A stretch of DNA of 64,000 nucleotides from the NCBI RefSeq assembly GCF_031143425.1, contig NC_090444.1:1346460323-1346524322 (forward strand), in the 5' to 3' direction. Each line of letters opens with the position of its first letter. The first letter of the stretch is position 1. This document shows, in pieces, positions 46,236-57,706 of this stretch. The notes below the pieces were generated by a model. That model searched no databases, was not told where the DNA came from, and saw only the letters and a program-made list of their open reading frames with translations. Both the position numbers and the translations under genes were made by a program. This stretch comes from Pleurodeles waltl. Lineage: Eukaryota > Chordata > Amphibia > Caudata > Salamandridae.

Positions 46236-46699
46236 CTTTGTGCGGCCCGAGAAATCAACTCACACCCCTTTGTTTCCTCGCATCTCCTCCTCTGCGGTTC
46301 TTTGCAGAGATTTTTCAGGCAAAGCGGGTACTTTGTGCTTGAAAGAGACTTTGTTTGCTTCTAAAAGACTTAAGATACTTTACATGACTTTTCAGTGATA
46401 TCTCATCATTTACTTATTGCATTTTTATCGTTTGTACCTGCATTTATCCAGATAAATATTATATATTTTTCTAAACACTGTGTGGTGTATTTTTGTAGTG
46501 CTATATGGTGTTATTGTATAATTTATTGCACAAATGCTTTACACATTGCCTTCTAAGTTAAGCCTGACTGCTCAGTGCCGAGGTACCAGAGGGTGGGCAC
46601 AGGATAATTTGGGTTGTGTGTGACTTACTCTGACTAGAGTGAGGGTCTTTGCTTGGATGGGGGTAACATGACTGCCAACCAAAGACCCCATTTCTAACA

Positions 46700-46704
46700 G
46701 ACTC
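46700..46704. repeat. Right target-site duplication of solo LTR B1
   Basis: GACTC, matching 44522-44526. Confidence 0.85.
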
Positions 46705-46739
46705 TAAAAACTTTTTTTCAAACGCTACCCAAATTCCTG

Positions 46740-47640
46740 TTTAACAATGAAGCCATTTTGTTACAGTTGATTTGCTTGTTTAGTAGATATGAAGACCAGG
46801 ATGTACAGAATATCTAGAGGCCTGTCCTGTACCTTTGGTTTGTACTGGTAGTCTAAGAGTCTGAAGGATCCTGCCTGATTTGCAGAAATCCAGTGAGACA
46901 AAATATTAAAGCTGGGTTTCTGGCAAACTATTTTCAGGATCGCTTGTAAGGAAAATATTACCCCGCATACATAAACTTTTCCTAAAGGACATCGGAAGGC
47001 AAGTCCACTGTTCTCAATCTGTTTGGAAATCCGGTGGAAGGTACACACCTGCACAGCTTTGGCAAGATATTTGTACCACTCAAAGCCTCCAACTATGATC
47101 TCTGAATTGTTCAGCTCACCCTGTCAAGTCTTGCCCAGAGATGAGTTACTATGCCTGCCCACTGTTAAAAGAAAGACTCCAGATTGCCAGCAAAATGAGC
47201 ATCAGCCAAGAGAAATGCTCATCATGTCTTCAACAGTTTTCACAATGATGATCCCAGACGCATGTCCAACTTTGAGAATATTTGTTGAGATGAAGCAGTG
47301 AGTTGCACTGCCATAGTGATCGCTGAGCTCTTTTAAACCTGCTAAAGTGTTAAGATACTTGAACACCAGGCCAATTCAACAAGCCCTATTTTACAGCAAG
47401 TATTCTCAAACTGATTTAACCATAGCCCAGGTGCAACTGAAACTGTTTTCTCTAGTACTTTCCTTATTCCACAGTAGTGCTTGTGCTCTTTATGCACCCA
47501 GGTGACCATCGCTGCAATAGGAGAGACAAAGGAGCTATCATCCTGCTTACTCCTCGTTTCCCACCTAAACACAACCTTGTTTTGCCTCTGCTATTATACT
47601 CAGCACTGACAGCATGAAAAATGTTCCTCGTAGAGCAAGA
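46740..47640 (-). pseudogene. Possible decayed coding sequence, unrecognised
   Basis: On the minus strand, adjacent open pieces (47342-47572, 76 codons; 46761-47054, 97 codons) and the sequence between them give protein-like stretches in changing frames, for example FVSPIAAMVTWVHKEHKHYC and HWISANQAGSFRLLDYQYK. Composition is balanced and unlike the flanking low-complexity DNA. It could be a processed pseudogene or a retroelement gene remnant. I do not recognise the family. Confidence 0.2.
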
Positions 47641-47701
47641 ACAATCACCTATAAAAATAGGACATAGTAAGTTTAACCCATTCAAGGACATTAAAAGATT
47701 A

Positions 47702-48306
47702 GGTGCAGATTTACTAAAGTTTGTTACAACGCAACACTGCAAGGTAAGTTGCTCCTCTGCATTTCATCAAGAGGAGAGAGCAGAAATGCTCTATATCTAC
47801 TAAAATATGGCACAGTTCTGCTCTCTCATAGCGCTGGGGCACTTCCTGGTTGCCTAACATCAATGCAGCCACTGTTGCCCCAAGATGCAAGGGTGTCTCT
47901 GTTGTGCTCAGAATACTTTTTATGCAGGAAGAAATAACGTTCTGCACAAAAACTATTCTTAGAGTCATATTTCTCTTTTTATGTCTGCTGTAGATTAAAT
48001 CACACATGCAAAGATGAAGTAATGAGTTAAAATAAAGATATTTCTCCTTGTTACTCTAGCCTTGAGTAGGCACACCATTTTGGCACAAACCCATGTTTAC
48101 TGACTTTAGTAAATATGGGTTTTCTTCAATAGGTATTGGTGGATGCACAGAAGTACCCATGATCCACCTGTGCGACACCCCTGACTCACCGTAATGCAAG
48201 GTAGACCAACGTTCTGCATTGTGTCACTTTCCTTTTACAAAGTTACACAAATCCAGTGCAAAAAAAGTTATTTAACCACAATGCAAAATCGTATTAAATC
48301 TGGACC
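47702..48306. repeat. Harbinger-like MITE (605 bp)
   Basis: Left end GGTGCAGATTTACT after TTA; right end in reverse complement GGTCCAGATTTAAT. The right flank is TAG, so the duplication is imperfect. Shares internal blocks with 42591-43100 and, more distantly, 2799-3344. Confidence 0.65.
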
Positions 48307-48549
48307 TAGATTTTTGACCATCAGCAGATGCGAAACCTGAATACCCATTCAATAATGTAATAGAACACTTCTAGTAATGCTTATTGTTGATGTGTAACAC
48401 ACATAAAATGTAATTTTCATTAAAAAAACAACGTAAAATAAAATATGAATAGCAGTTTGTAAAATTCTGAAAAATTCCCACATCTAATGATATCCACGGT
48501 ATATGTAGCTTAACAGAACAGTGGTAGAAATTCATTGTTAATTTAGACT

Positions 48550-48968
48550 GGGAATAGATGTTTTCAGTTCTAAGAATATTTAATATTCACCCCACCTTCA
48601 TTAATTGGATTGCTCTATGCAACTCCCACAGCAAGAGCCAAAACAGGCACATATATCTCAGAGCATTATCCAATATCCAGAAGTACGCGACAAGGGTGTC
48701 CATTATCGCCTATGTTGTTTGTGTTAGCAATGTAACGTTTTGCACAGAAACTCAAACAGGAGGTGGCAGACTGGTCTATCCCGAGAGGACCCCAGTCTCA
48801 CGCAGTTTCTTCATACACTGAGGATATGCTTGTTTATACATGCAACCTCAGCGTGGACCTTATGCCGATCTCCACCATACTTCACTCATTCAGGCCGAAT
48901 CCTGCCTCCAACTCATGCAGAATATTAAGCTTTTTCTTTCCGTAGTAACATACCCCAGGATACAATTA
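48550..48968 (+). pseudogene. L1 ORF2 fragment, RT catalytic region
   Basis: Plus-strand frames give FSVLRIFNIHPTFINWI, then TRQGCPLSPMLFVLAM, then a degraded catalytic block (SYTEDMLVY where SYADD is expected), with stops and frameshifts. Upstream L1 sequence is missing (5' truncated). The reading continues at 51173 after the inserted LTR B2. Confidence 0.75.
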
Positions 48969-48973
48969 CCATG
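48969..48973. repeat. Left target-site duplication of solo LTR B2
   Basis: CCATG; the right copy at 51173-51177 is CCATA, one mismatch. Confidence 0.7.
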
Positions 48974-51172
48974 TGTTAGAAATTGGGTTTTTGGTGGGCA
49001 GTCAGGTTACCCTCTGTCCAAGCAAGAACCCTCACTCTAGTCAGGGTAAGTCACACACAATCCAAATTATCCTGTGCCCACCCTCTGGTAGCTTGGCACA
49101 AGCAGTCAGGCTTAACTTAGAAGGCAATGTGTAAAGCGTTTGTGAAATAAATCATACAATAACACAATATAGCACCACAAAAATACACCACACAGTGTTT
49201 AGAAAAATATATAATATTTATCTGGGTATTTGCAGGTCAAAACGATCAAAGATGCAATATGAATTTGTAAGGATATCACTAAAAAGTGATATAAAGTGGC
49301 TTAAGTCTTTAAAAAGCAAACAAAGTCTCTTTCAAGCACAAAGTACCTGGTTTGGAGTGGAAAATCTCCGCAGAGGGCCGCAGAAGAGGAGGTGTGTGGA
49401 AAAATGGTGTGTGCGCCGGTTACGCCCCTTCACACACGGATTTGCTTTGTTATTTTTCACGCGGGGAGACGTGCGTCGTTCTACGGGAAGAAAAATGGTG
49501 TGTGCGTCGGTTTTGCCCCTTCACACACGGACTTGCGTCTTTATTTTTCACTCAGGGAAGACGTGTGTCGTTTTCCGGCACGCGGACCGTCTCCTTCTGT
49601 GGATCGCGGGATTACCAGATGTCCCAGGGTCTGTGCGTGGATTCCTCGGCTTGTTATCCGGCTGCATGTCGTTCCGGGGGGCTGTGCATGGAATTTTCTT
49701 TATCAAGGCAGGCGTCACGTCGATTTCCTCCCTGGAAGTCAGGCGGCGTTGTCCATGCGAGGCCGTGCGTCCAAGTTCCGGTCGCACTGCAGGCGTCACG
49801 TCCAGCGGCGTCTTTCTGGATCGGCGTGCAGTGAATTTCTCACTGCGGAGCAAGCTGTACATCGGAATTTTCGGCGCACAAGGAGTCCAGTTGAAAAAGA
49901 GAAGTATTTTTGGTCCTGAGACTTAGGGGAACAGGAGGCAAGCTCTATCCAAGCCCTTGGAGAGCACTTTTGCAGCAAGACAAGAGTTCAGCAAGGCAGC
50001 AGGCCAACAGCAAGGCAGCAGTCCTTTGTAGGAAGCAGTCAGGTGAGTCCTTTGAGCAGCCAGGCAGTTCATCTTGGCAGGATGCAGGTTCTGGTTCAGG
50101 TTTCTTCTCCAGCAAGTGTCTGAGGTGGTAGGGCAGAGGCCCTGTTTTATACTAAAATGTGCCTTTGAAGTGGGGGTGACTTCAAAGAGTGGTTAAGAAG
50201 TGCACCAGGTCTCCTTTCAGTTCAATCCTGTCTGCCAGGGTCCCAGTAGGGGGTGTGGCAATCCTTTCTGTGAGGGCAGGCCCTCCACCCTGCCAGCCCA
50301 GGAAGACCCATTCAAAATGCAGATGTATGCAAGTGAAGCTGAGTACCCTGTGTTTGGGGTGTGTCTGAGTGAATGCACAAGGAGCTGTCAACTAAACCTA
50401 GCCAGACGTGGATTGTAAGGCACAGAAAGTTTTAAGTGCAAAGAAATGCTCACTTTCTAAAAGTGGCATTTCTAGAATAGTAATATTAAATCCGACTTCA
50501 CCAGTCAGCAGGATTTTGTATTACCATTCTGGCCATACTAAATATGACCTTCCTGCTCCTTTCAGATCAGCGGCTGCCACTTCAACAATGTATGAGGGCA
50601 GCCCCAATGTTAGCCTATGAAGGGAGCAGGCCTCACAGTAGTGTAAAAACAAATTTAGGAGTTTTACACTACCAGGACATATAAACTACACAGGTACATG
50701 TCCTGCCTTTTACCCACACAGCACCCTGCTCTAGGGGTCCCCTAGAGCACACATTAGGGGTGACTTATATGTAGAAAAGGGGGAGTTTTAGGCTTGGCAA
50801 GTACTTTTAAATGCCAAGTCGAAATGGCAGTGAAACTGCACACACAGGCCTTGCAATGGCAGGCCTGAGACAAGGTTAAGGGGCTACTGAAGTGGGTGGC
50901 ACAACCAGTGCTGCAGGCCAACTAGTAGCATTTAATCTACAAGCCCTAGGCACATATAGTGCACCCTACTAGGGTATTACAAGTAAATCAAATAGCCATT
51001 CATGGATAAACCAATCAACAGTACAATTTACACAGAGAGCATATGCACTTTAGCACTGGTTAGCAGTGGTAAAGTGCCCAGAGTTCAAAAGCCAACAACA
51101 ACAGGTCAGAAAAAATAGGAGGAAGGAGGCAAAAAGTTTGGGGATGACCCTGTCAAAAAGCCAGGTCCAACA
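48974..51172 (-). mobile_element. Solo LTR, family B copy 2 (2199 bp), inside an L1
   Basis: Starts TGTTAGAAATTGGG and ends GGTCCAACA on the plus strand, which is the reverse orientation of LTR B1. The same blocks occur in reverse order, including TATA (50141-50152) and the TGCGTC cluster. It carries a tandem duplication of 91 bp (49400-49490 and 49491-49580) that LTR B1 lacks. It separates two parts of one L1 ORF2 and has near-perfect 5-bp duplications, so it inserted after the L1. Together with B1 it forms an inverted pair of 2.2-kb arms with a 2.3-kb spacer. Confidence 0.75.
49400..49580. repeat. 91-bp tandem duplication inside LTR B2
   Basis: Two units that each begin AAAAATGGTGTGTGCG and contain CCCCTTCACACACGGA and a TTATTTTTCAC block. 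They differ at a modest number of positions, so the duplication is not very recent. Confidence 0.8.
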
Positions 51173-52895
51173 CCATAGGCACACAGACCATAATGGTTAC
51201 ACATCACACATTCCGGTACCAGGGCATTCAGGTTTATAGATCACCTGCAGACTTACTAGATGTAACTTACTTAAGGCTGCTGCAGCACTCTGATTTCTGG
51301 GTTACACTGCCCCTCTCCGTTACAGGCTGATTGGCCCTTTCCAAAATGGTTATGTTAACCAAATGATTATATTACCTTGTCAATTTACTGATAATTATCC
51401 CATAGTCTGTCTTCAAATTGCTAGACTCCCCCCTCCTTGATCCTAACTTAGGCCGCAGCAGATGTCAAGTCAGTTTCCCGAAATCACAACTACCAGTAGA
51501 GAGTGGTGGACTGGGAGCCCCTGATTTTGGGTCATAGTGCTTGGCAGTCCAATTACAATGGCTCTCTCACTGGTTGGCGTGGATACATTTACAGGAAATC
51601 GGTCATATACAGCCTATGCTACGCACTGGACGTTTACACAAACTGCTGTTGCAGGACTCGCACGTCCCGTCACACCGCTTGTACTCCTACATAATGGCAT
51701 AATAAATAATATATTGGAAAAATGCACTCCAATACACTGCCTTATGCCCCGGACATTCCCCTATGTGAACCGTGGGGGAATGCTCACATCTACAAGACTG
51801 GCACCATGGGAGGAGGTAGAGATTACTACAATTGGCCACCTTTTCGAGGATGGCCTGCTATATCCCATTAGGGCTTTATGCAATTACACGAGCTTTCAGG
51901 AGCCCATTTCCTTACACACACTAATATCTTGTGTTATGTCCAAACACGCTGGGCACCGACGGGTTCCTAACCTACCCCACACACGATGGTGCAGGCGATA
52001 CATGAAAAGGGCACCAGCAGACACTTAGTCAAGTGGTTCTAAAAGAGCTTACCCTCCCATCTGCACATTTCACTCACCCCACTGAGGGCCCAGTGGGAGA
52101 CAGAACTTGTTGGTGTATTCCACGACAAGGAATGTAGCTTGTATTTGGAATACCTTGGGATAATACCTCACACACACGTTTCAAGCTCATTCAGTTCATG
52201 CTGCTGCATAGGGCATAATTAATGCCCTCTAAATTACATAAGATCTTTCCTACAGTCCCATCCTCATGTCCACGTTGCCATACCGAAGATGCAGATTTAT
52301 TATATATGATCTGGTCATGTCCCACTCTACTCGCATATTGGGTGGATGTCCGGTAATCACTTAGGTCCATTACGAGGAGCGCACACTGTGACACATTGAA
52401 ACATTGTCTCAGAGGTCTCTAAGCTAGAGCCAAATCCTCAAGAACGGTGGCAGGATTTGTGGATCTAGCCCTTCTCCTTGCCAAAAGACAAATAATGGGC
52501 TGCTGGAAATCCTCCACTGCACCTCTAGCAGCAGGTTGGAGCGGGGAAGTTTGGTGCGGGGCTCTGCTGGGAGCTTAGCGCTACACAGAGAGGAATACCG
52601 GGGGGCATGCAAACAGCTCAAAGCTATGGCATGGGACGCTGTGCTAGAACATCTTAAAGTGCAAGAGGAAGACATGGACTGATTCTGAGACGAGTCGCTG
52701 TGCCGACCCACTTGGGTCCCCGCCCCTGACGATAACCTTTTCACTTGACACCGACATAATACATGACCTCCTACGACATTTCGTGTGCGGGGACAGCGCA
52801 CACTTTACTTACATGAACTCGACGTCAATAGTACGTGAAATGGCAAGGCAAATAGGATGAGGAGGGTGATGGACAGGTTTCTATTTTTCTTTTGT
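51173..52895 (+). pseudogene. L1 ORF2 fragment, thumb and C-terminal region
   Basis: Continues the L1 of 48550-48968. Plus-strand frames give RYQGIQVYRSPADLL, then SKMVMLTK-like thumb sequence (51230-51400), then GGLGAPDFGS-like and WLSHWLAWIHL (51500-51590). The Cys-rich C terminus follows (KIFPTVPSSCPRCHTEDADLLYMIWSCP, 52240-52325), with a 3' tail to about 52890. Many stops and frameshifts. Confidence 0.75.
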
Positions 52896-54849
52896 TGTTG
52901 TCTGTGCTTATCTTATTCCTCATAATTTAATATAATGATATGATATCAAGTCTACGGGTACCGTATATACTTACTATAACTAAGACCTAGATGTACCTTA
53001 ATTGTACTTGTAGCAGCTGTTGCTTGGCTGACAATATGTACAGATTTGATGATGCCTAATGCAACCTTTGTGTTTACATTTTATAAATGCAATAACAATT
53101 TTTTAAAGATACATTGATAAAAAATAATTTAAATGGGCTTTAACAAAATAAACATGTGTTGAAACTGCTGATAAGATATCGGTACATTTGATCACGTGTA
53201 AAGAACTGTATGAGAACTAAGTATTTCTGGAATAAAGTGATTCACCAAACGGACATTTCTGAGCATCTTAATGAATCATCCTATGTCCTTGTCATAGTTA
53301 CAGAGGGACAATTCACAACAGCCCTTACAAGTACTTGCAGCACTACTTCTTAATGTACTGATAAATTCAACTCACACTGTTTGTATACAGTTAACAAACC
53401 CAAGCCATTTTGTGCAAATTTACGTAATTCTCAGATCAAAGCCTTTGCCTGTCCCACTTTTCATAAATAGAGTTTTCCTGCAGGAATGCTGAGCACTACA
53501 AATGCATAGTTCTACTTTTTGATATAAATGTGGGAATGGGAAGGAGCACTGGTTGGAAAAGGGTGATATCTACTAGGAAGTGAAAGGAAGAAATGGAACA
53601 CTAAGGAGGGACACTGGGAGGGACATGCTATTCCAAAAATGCATCTAAAAAAGGGGAAGTCAATTGCAATTCTCAAACGATACCCCCACGCGTACCCTAT
53701 TAGTACTACAACTTAAACAGCCTCATATCTACTGCAGACAAGCTTTTGCGTAAGTTGTGTACCACAAATTGCCACTCACTGGTACTGAAATGGATTTACA
53801 TAGAAATCAATGGGTGCAGTGAATAACTCTACCAGCACAAAGCCCAGCACATGAAACATAAAAGAATTGTCACATAACATTATACACTGGGCAACCATAT
53901 AAATAACAAGAGCAGTAATGAGCAGTTCTCTTCTCTGAGGTCACTTCAAACAAGTTCTGGGGCAGCTTTCCCTACTCTGGGATTGGTGCCTGCCTGACTG
54001 GGAGGGAAAAAGCTGGGGTCTTTCCAAGTGTCAGCTAGTATTTGCCAACCCCCTGCAACCTGCTACATACTGCAAAGGATATTTATAACTCTGCACTGGC
54101 ATTTACTTCATTTTTTTTTGTCTAAACCACTTGACATTAGCTGGGGAAGGTTGTACCAGATGAGTGTTGACGTTCACCGGGTTTACAAGAGCCTCAAAAA
54201 AATAGGATGAAACTTCATGGTTGGGGGTAGTGTTAATTTCACAGCTACTTCATCATAGATTGTTTATTTTGGGGTATATCCCCAAAAAACATGCAATAAA
54301 AACATTTCCATCAATACAATAATTAAATACAACATTACTAATAAAACTCATAACATATACATTGAAATTTGAAAAATATGAAATGTAAAAGTGGCAAGAC
54401 TAGTATACTTGTGCATCCCTAGAAACCTGCTAGAGGTAATGAACAAAGTGCAGTGCTTCCTCTTAAGCAATGTATTGACTAAGCCCAAGATATAACGTTT
54501 GACAAGGTAAAACCAATCGTTTTCAAAGTATCTGTTTTCAAGATCCTCATCAACTCCCAGATATGTCTAAAACTCAATGAATGACATAAGGGAATAATCC
54601 GTTTTTTAACTAGGTGTACTATATGCTGAAGAAAATAATTACAAATATTGTTCAGTTTCCTTTAGTGTAGGATAAACTGGGCAAGTGTTATTTGCCACAG
54701 TATTTCAGTAATTTAGCAGAGAAGTATAGTTAACTGGCAGAATACATATTCTGAATTGTATGTACACGTTCTTATCTCTATATGGTACAATTATATTCAT
54801 GTTAAATTAGAATTCTGGAATGCATTTATGAGATAATAATGTATCAGGT
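52896..54849. other. No gene recognised
   Basis: AT-rich spacer. The start may still be L1 3' UTR (AATAACAATTTTTTAAAG near 53090). The rest carries no recognisable frame or repeat. Confidence 0.5.
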
Positions 54850-55925
54850 AGCCCTCGATCTCTCTGTTCAATCCAGGTTTTCTTCCTGACATACTACCAG
54901 TAACAATCCTTGACCCTTAATCTTGAATTTCCCTTAATAAATCCAGGATTTTCCCATAGTTTACCAGGGTTAGCCTCAGTAACCAAGATCTAATGTAGTT
55001 AAGCCAAGCAGTAGTACAGTGTTTATAAAGATGAATCAAATACCTCAACAAAACTCCATACAATTCCAATTCATCTACAGACCATATTCTTATCCAGTAC
55101 AACAACGGTCTAAGTTTAGTCACATGGTCCACTCCGCTTAAATCTAAGTCAAGGCATAATGGAATCAATGGGCACTCTTGGGAAGTTTAAATAGTAATCT
55201 TATAAAAGAGTTCTTCCTTACTTTTAGAAGCACCATGTCCCCACAGTCCCATATTTCAGCCCCAAATGAAGCCCCTCCTAATGCCAAAGCCCTATAGGCC
55301 TCTAACGCTGGAGAAATTATCCTACATGATGTAACATTGTACCTTGTGGCTACTATTGTTGATCTGTGTTGTAGTACCAACTTACTTTTGTGTATATATG
55401 GGACCCAAGACAGGGTATTCACAAGTTTGAATACTAAGTAACCAAAACTCGTTACTGTCTCTAATGGAACTCTCTGTACTAGCATTCTGCCCTTATAAGA
55501 GCAGTATTTTGTTTTCCCTGCATTGATCTCAAAGCCTCGACAGGAGCAGAAATATGAAAATTGATCTTCTAATTCTTGCAACCCCATAAGGGTTCTTGCG
55601 ATCAGCAGTGGATCATCAGCAAACATAAGTGCAGGGATGCTAGATGTCCCTGATTTGGGGGCATCATTTTGGCACTGATCAGCCAGTCTACTACCCCATT
55701 GATATAAATGCTAAATACAGTAGGGGCCAAAATCCATCCCTGTCTAACACTCTTAGCTATAAGAATCCTTCTTGTAAGCTCCCCATGAATCCCCCACCTT
55801 ACTTGGGCATATGTTCCTGTATGAAGTTTCATTAAATGTGCCAGTAGAGACCCTGGGATGCCATAATTCCTCAGCACTTCCCAAAGTCAATTCCTAGGAA
55901 TTAGGTTCATATCGACAAAAGCTAG
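54850..55925 (-). pseudogene. LINE-X reverse transcriptase, degraded
   Basis: Minus strand, from 55925: LRNYGIPGSLLAHLMKLHTGTYAQVRWG, then KSVRQGWILAPTVFSIYINGVVDWL (55602-55877). The catalytic block follows as LMFADDPLLIART, then GFEINAGKTKYCSYKG and GYLVFKLVN, then ALALGGASFGAEIWDCGD (55165-55626), and a C-terminal piece (54917-55168). The Asp pair is kept, but frameshifts near 55610 and 55170 break the ORF. It looks like the same clade as 8690-10200 and 20984-24632, by its FGAEIW block and RT style. The upstream end is replaced by a MITE end at 55967. Confidence 0.75.
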
Positions 55926-55966
55926 GTGGAGGCGATCCTACTTAAGGAGAATATACTTCCAACATA

Positions 55967-56180
55967 GGCCCAGATTTAAGAGGGCGTAGAGCCTCTTTGC
56001 ACCACATTAGGGTGTGGCCCAAAGGCCAAAATCGCTGTGCTAGATTTACAAAGTGGTGCAATGCATGCATTGCACCACTTTGTAACCCCTTGCGCCACAT
56101 TATGCCTGCGCCAGGCATAATGTATGCAAGGGGGATTCCCTCGTTAGGGGTGTCTGAAAAAATGGCGCAAAGGAATCTAA
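55967..56180. repeat. Left part of a Harbinger-like MITE
   Basis: Starts GGCCCAGATTTAAGAG after ATA. It then shows the pair TACAAAGTGGTGCAATGCATGCATTGCACCACTTTGTA (exact palindrome, about 56047-56084), CCCTTGCGCCACATTATG and AATGGCGCAAAGGAATCT, as in 21433-21950. The right half is missing. Confidence 0.7.
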
Positions 56181-56639
56181 ATCCAAGCATGAGAGCAGCA
56201 TTGGAATTGGCCTGAATGGGCTGGTTTATCACTCGCTCAGGCACAGAGACAGAGAGTCTGTGCTGTTTCCACAACCCTGCTGTGCAATACAGCTGAGTTG
56301 GAGAAACCTAACTGTGCATGTCTGTTTGGCCGGCCTAGAACGACTTGCACACTTAGTGCACACCACTACTCCACTCCTCCTCCCATGGCCCAGCTCCACC
56401 ACCTGAGCCAGCAGCTGAAAAATAAAACAATAATAAAATTTTGTTTTATTTTTCGGCTGCTGGCTCTGAGCCATTGGGGTGACGCCCCGCTGCCATTGCG
56501 GAGGAGCCGCCGCTGCTTCAGTGTACCCCATTCACTCCCAAGGAACAAATTTCACTCCAATCCCTACGCTGGCAATCCCCTTGAGATTGTCACCAGTGTT
56601 TGATTGTTTTGTGCATGTGTATTTTTTTTTATCAACCAC
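56181..56639. other. No gene; contains one strong hairpin
   Basis: AGCCAGCAGCTGAAAAATAAAAC pairs with its near complement about 15 bases later (56409-56470), a stem of about 23 bp. The element it belongs to was not identified. Confidence 0.5.
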
Positions 56640-57480
56640 TAAACTGTACAGGTCCTCATAGGTATCAACTTTGTTACCTTTAATCCAAACATCCAGTGAC
56701 TTCACTGAGGCATCTACAAAGTCAACCCATGATTGTGTTGGTCCCTTTTATGAGCTCATAAATTTCTGTCAGCACTTTTCAGGGGTTAGACCAAAGAGCT
56801 CATTGAGTGCACCTTTCTGTGAGTGTAAGATTCTGCCACCTCATCCTCTAGTGTCAGCAATCTATCTCTCCCTACAGTTGGAATGTGCTCCCACAGTAAG
56901 GCCCCCCAACATTGTGCACCCACCCTTCTCATCCTAAGAGCTTCTCGTAGGATGCCAGCCATTTGTCTATGTCATCCCCCTCAGTGTATAGAGCCTCAAT
57001 CCATTTGGGCAACCTGGGATCATAGAGACCCTCAGCAGTTACCCCTGTCACTCTGTTGCTACCACCAATCTCCTGGGGTCTCATCTCCAGCTTGACCCTT
57101 CTCTCCTCTAGAGCCAGTCACTTCTCTTCTAGGGCCAGCTTCCTATCCTCTCCAAGACAGTAAGCTGGGCCTTAAGGTCCTTAGGCCTCCTCACAGATGT
57201 TAAGCTCTTTTCACTCCCAAACAGAGAGTCATGCCTTTAACACATTGTGAGGACCACATTCTCTTGGTCCCCTTCTGTGAATGAATTATTGATGTCATCC
57301 TCATCCCCACTCTCATGGTTAATCTCATCCTCTAGTAGGACCTGTGCTTTCCTTGCCTCTTCTCAGGCTTTGAGAGCTTTTTTCAGGTCATCATTTTTGG
57401 CTGAGTCTCTTGGAAATATTTTTTTTTCTTTACACAAAGCCCTCCGCTCGTTGATTTTTAATGTAGGCTAGGTGGCCAAG
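56640..57480 (-). pseudogene. Decayed gag of a Ty3/Gypsy-like element with SCAN-like region
   Basis: Read on the minus strand from 57480, the N-terminal part is charged (DDLKKALKA-like, then LLEDEINHESGDEDDINNSF). It continues with a Lys/Glu/Leu-rich helical stretch, then LPKWIEALYTEGDDIDKWL, and ends with VDFVDASVKSLDVW...TYEDLYSLVVDK, seen in two alternating frames. This order resembles the gag of Gmr1-type gypsy elements, which gave rise to the vertebrate SCAN domain. Stops and frameshifts are frequent. Its position just inside the primer-binding site and LTR supports the call. Everything downstream (protease, RT, integrase) is absent. Confidence 0.55.
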
Positions 57481-57687
57481 TCGATTCCTTTGTCCTCTAT
57501 TGTTGAAGACTTTTAGTAGCAAGAAAAACCATTTTGCAATTCCTGAAAATGACTTTTTTCATAGAAGCAGGTGCCTTAGAAAGTCAGAACTTTCCCAAAC
57601 CTTTACTTCTTTGACTTCTCACCTTGGCAAAACTTTTAGGTCCGTTACCAACTTATTAGTTGTCTGGTTCAGCTATACAGGTTCTGG

Positions 57688-57705
57688 ATCCCACCGTTAC
57701 CACCA
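57688..57705 (-). other. Primer-binding site, tRNA-Leu-like
   Basis: On the minus strand TGGTGGTAACGGTGGGAT lies one base after the LTR end. Its complement ends in ACCACCA preceded by TCCCACCGTT, the form of a tRNA acceptor stem with CCA. A leucine tRNA is the best guess from memory. Confidence 0.6.
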
Positions 57706-57706
57706 A

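Larger units (their letters stand above)
44527..46699 (+). mobile_element. Solo LTR, family B copy 1 (2173 bp)
   Basis: Begins TGTTAGATCTGACAG and ends CCATTTCTAACA, flanked by perfect GACTC 5-bp duplications. A TATA-like box (GATATAAAC, 45542-45550) lies about 1 kb in, followed by an R/U5-like region with a cluster of GACGCA motifs (45828-46235). A second copy lies inverted at 48974-51172; the two share most of their length. No internal retroelement genes flank it, so it is a solo LTR. Which retroelement class it comes from cannot be read from the LTR alone; gypsy-like or endogenous-retrovirus-like are both possible. Confidence 0.75.

Noticed and set aside
57247..57471. 74-codon plus-strand Ser-rich frame
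   Set aside because: It is the complement of the minus-strand gag remnant with its acidic, DEE-rich stretch.
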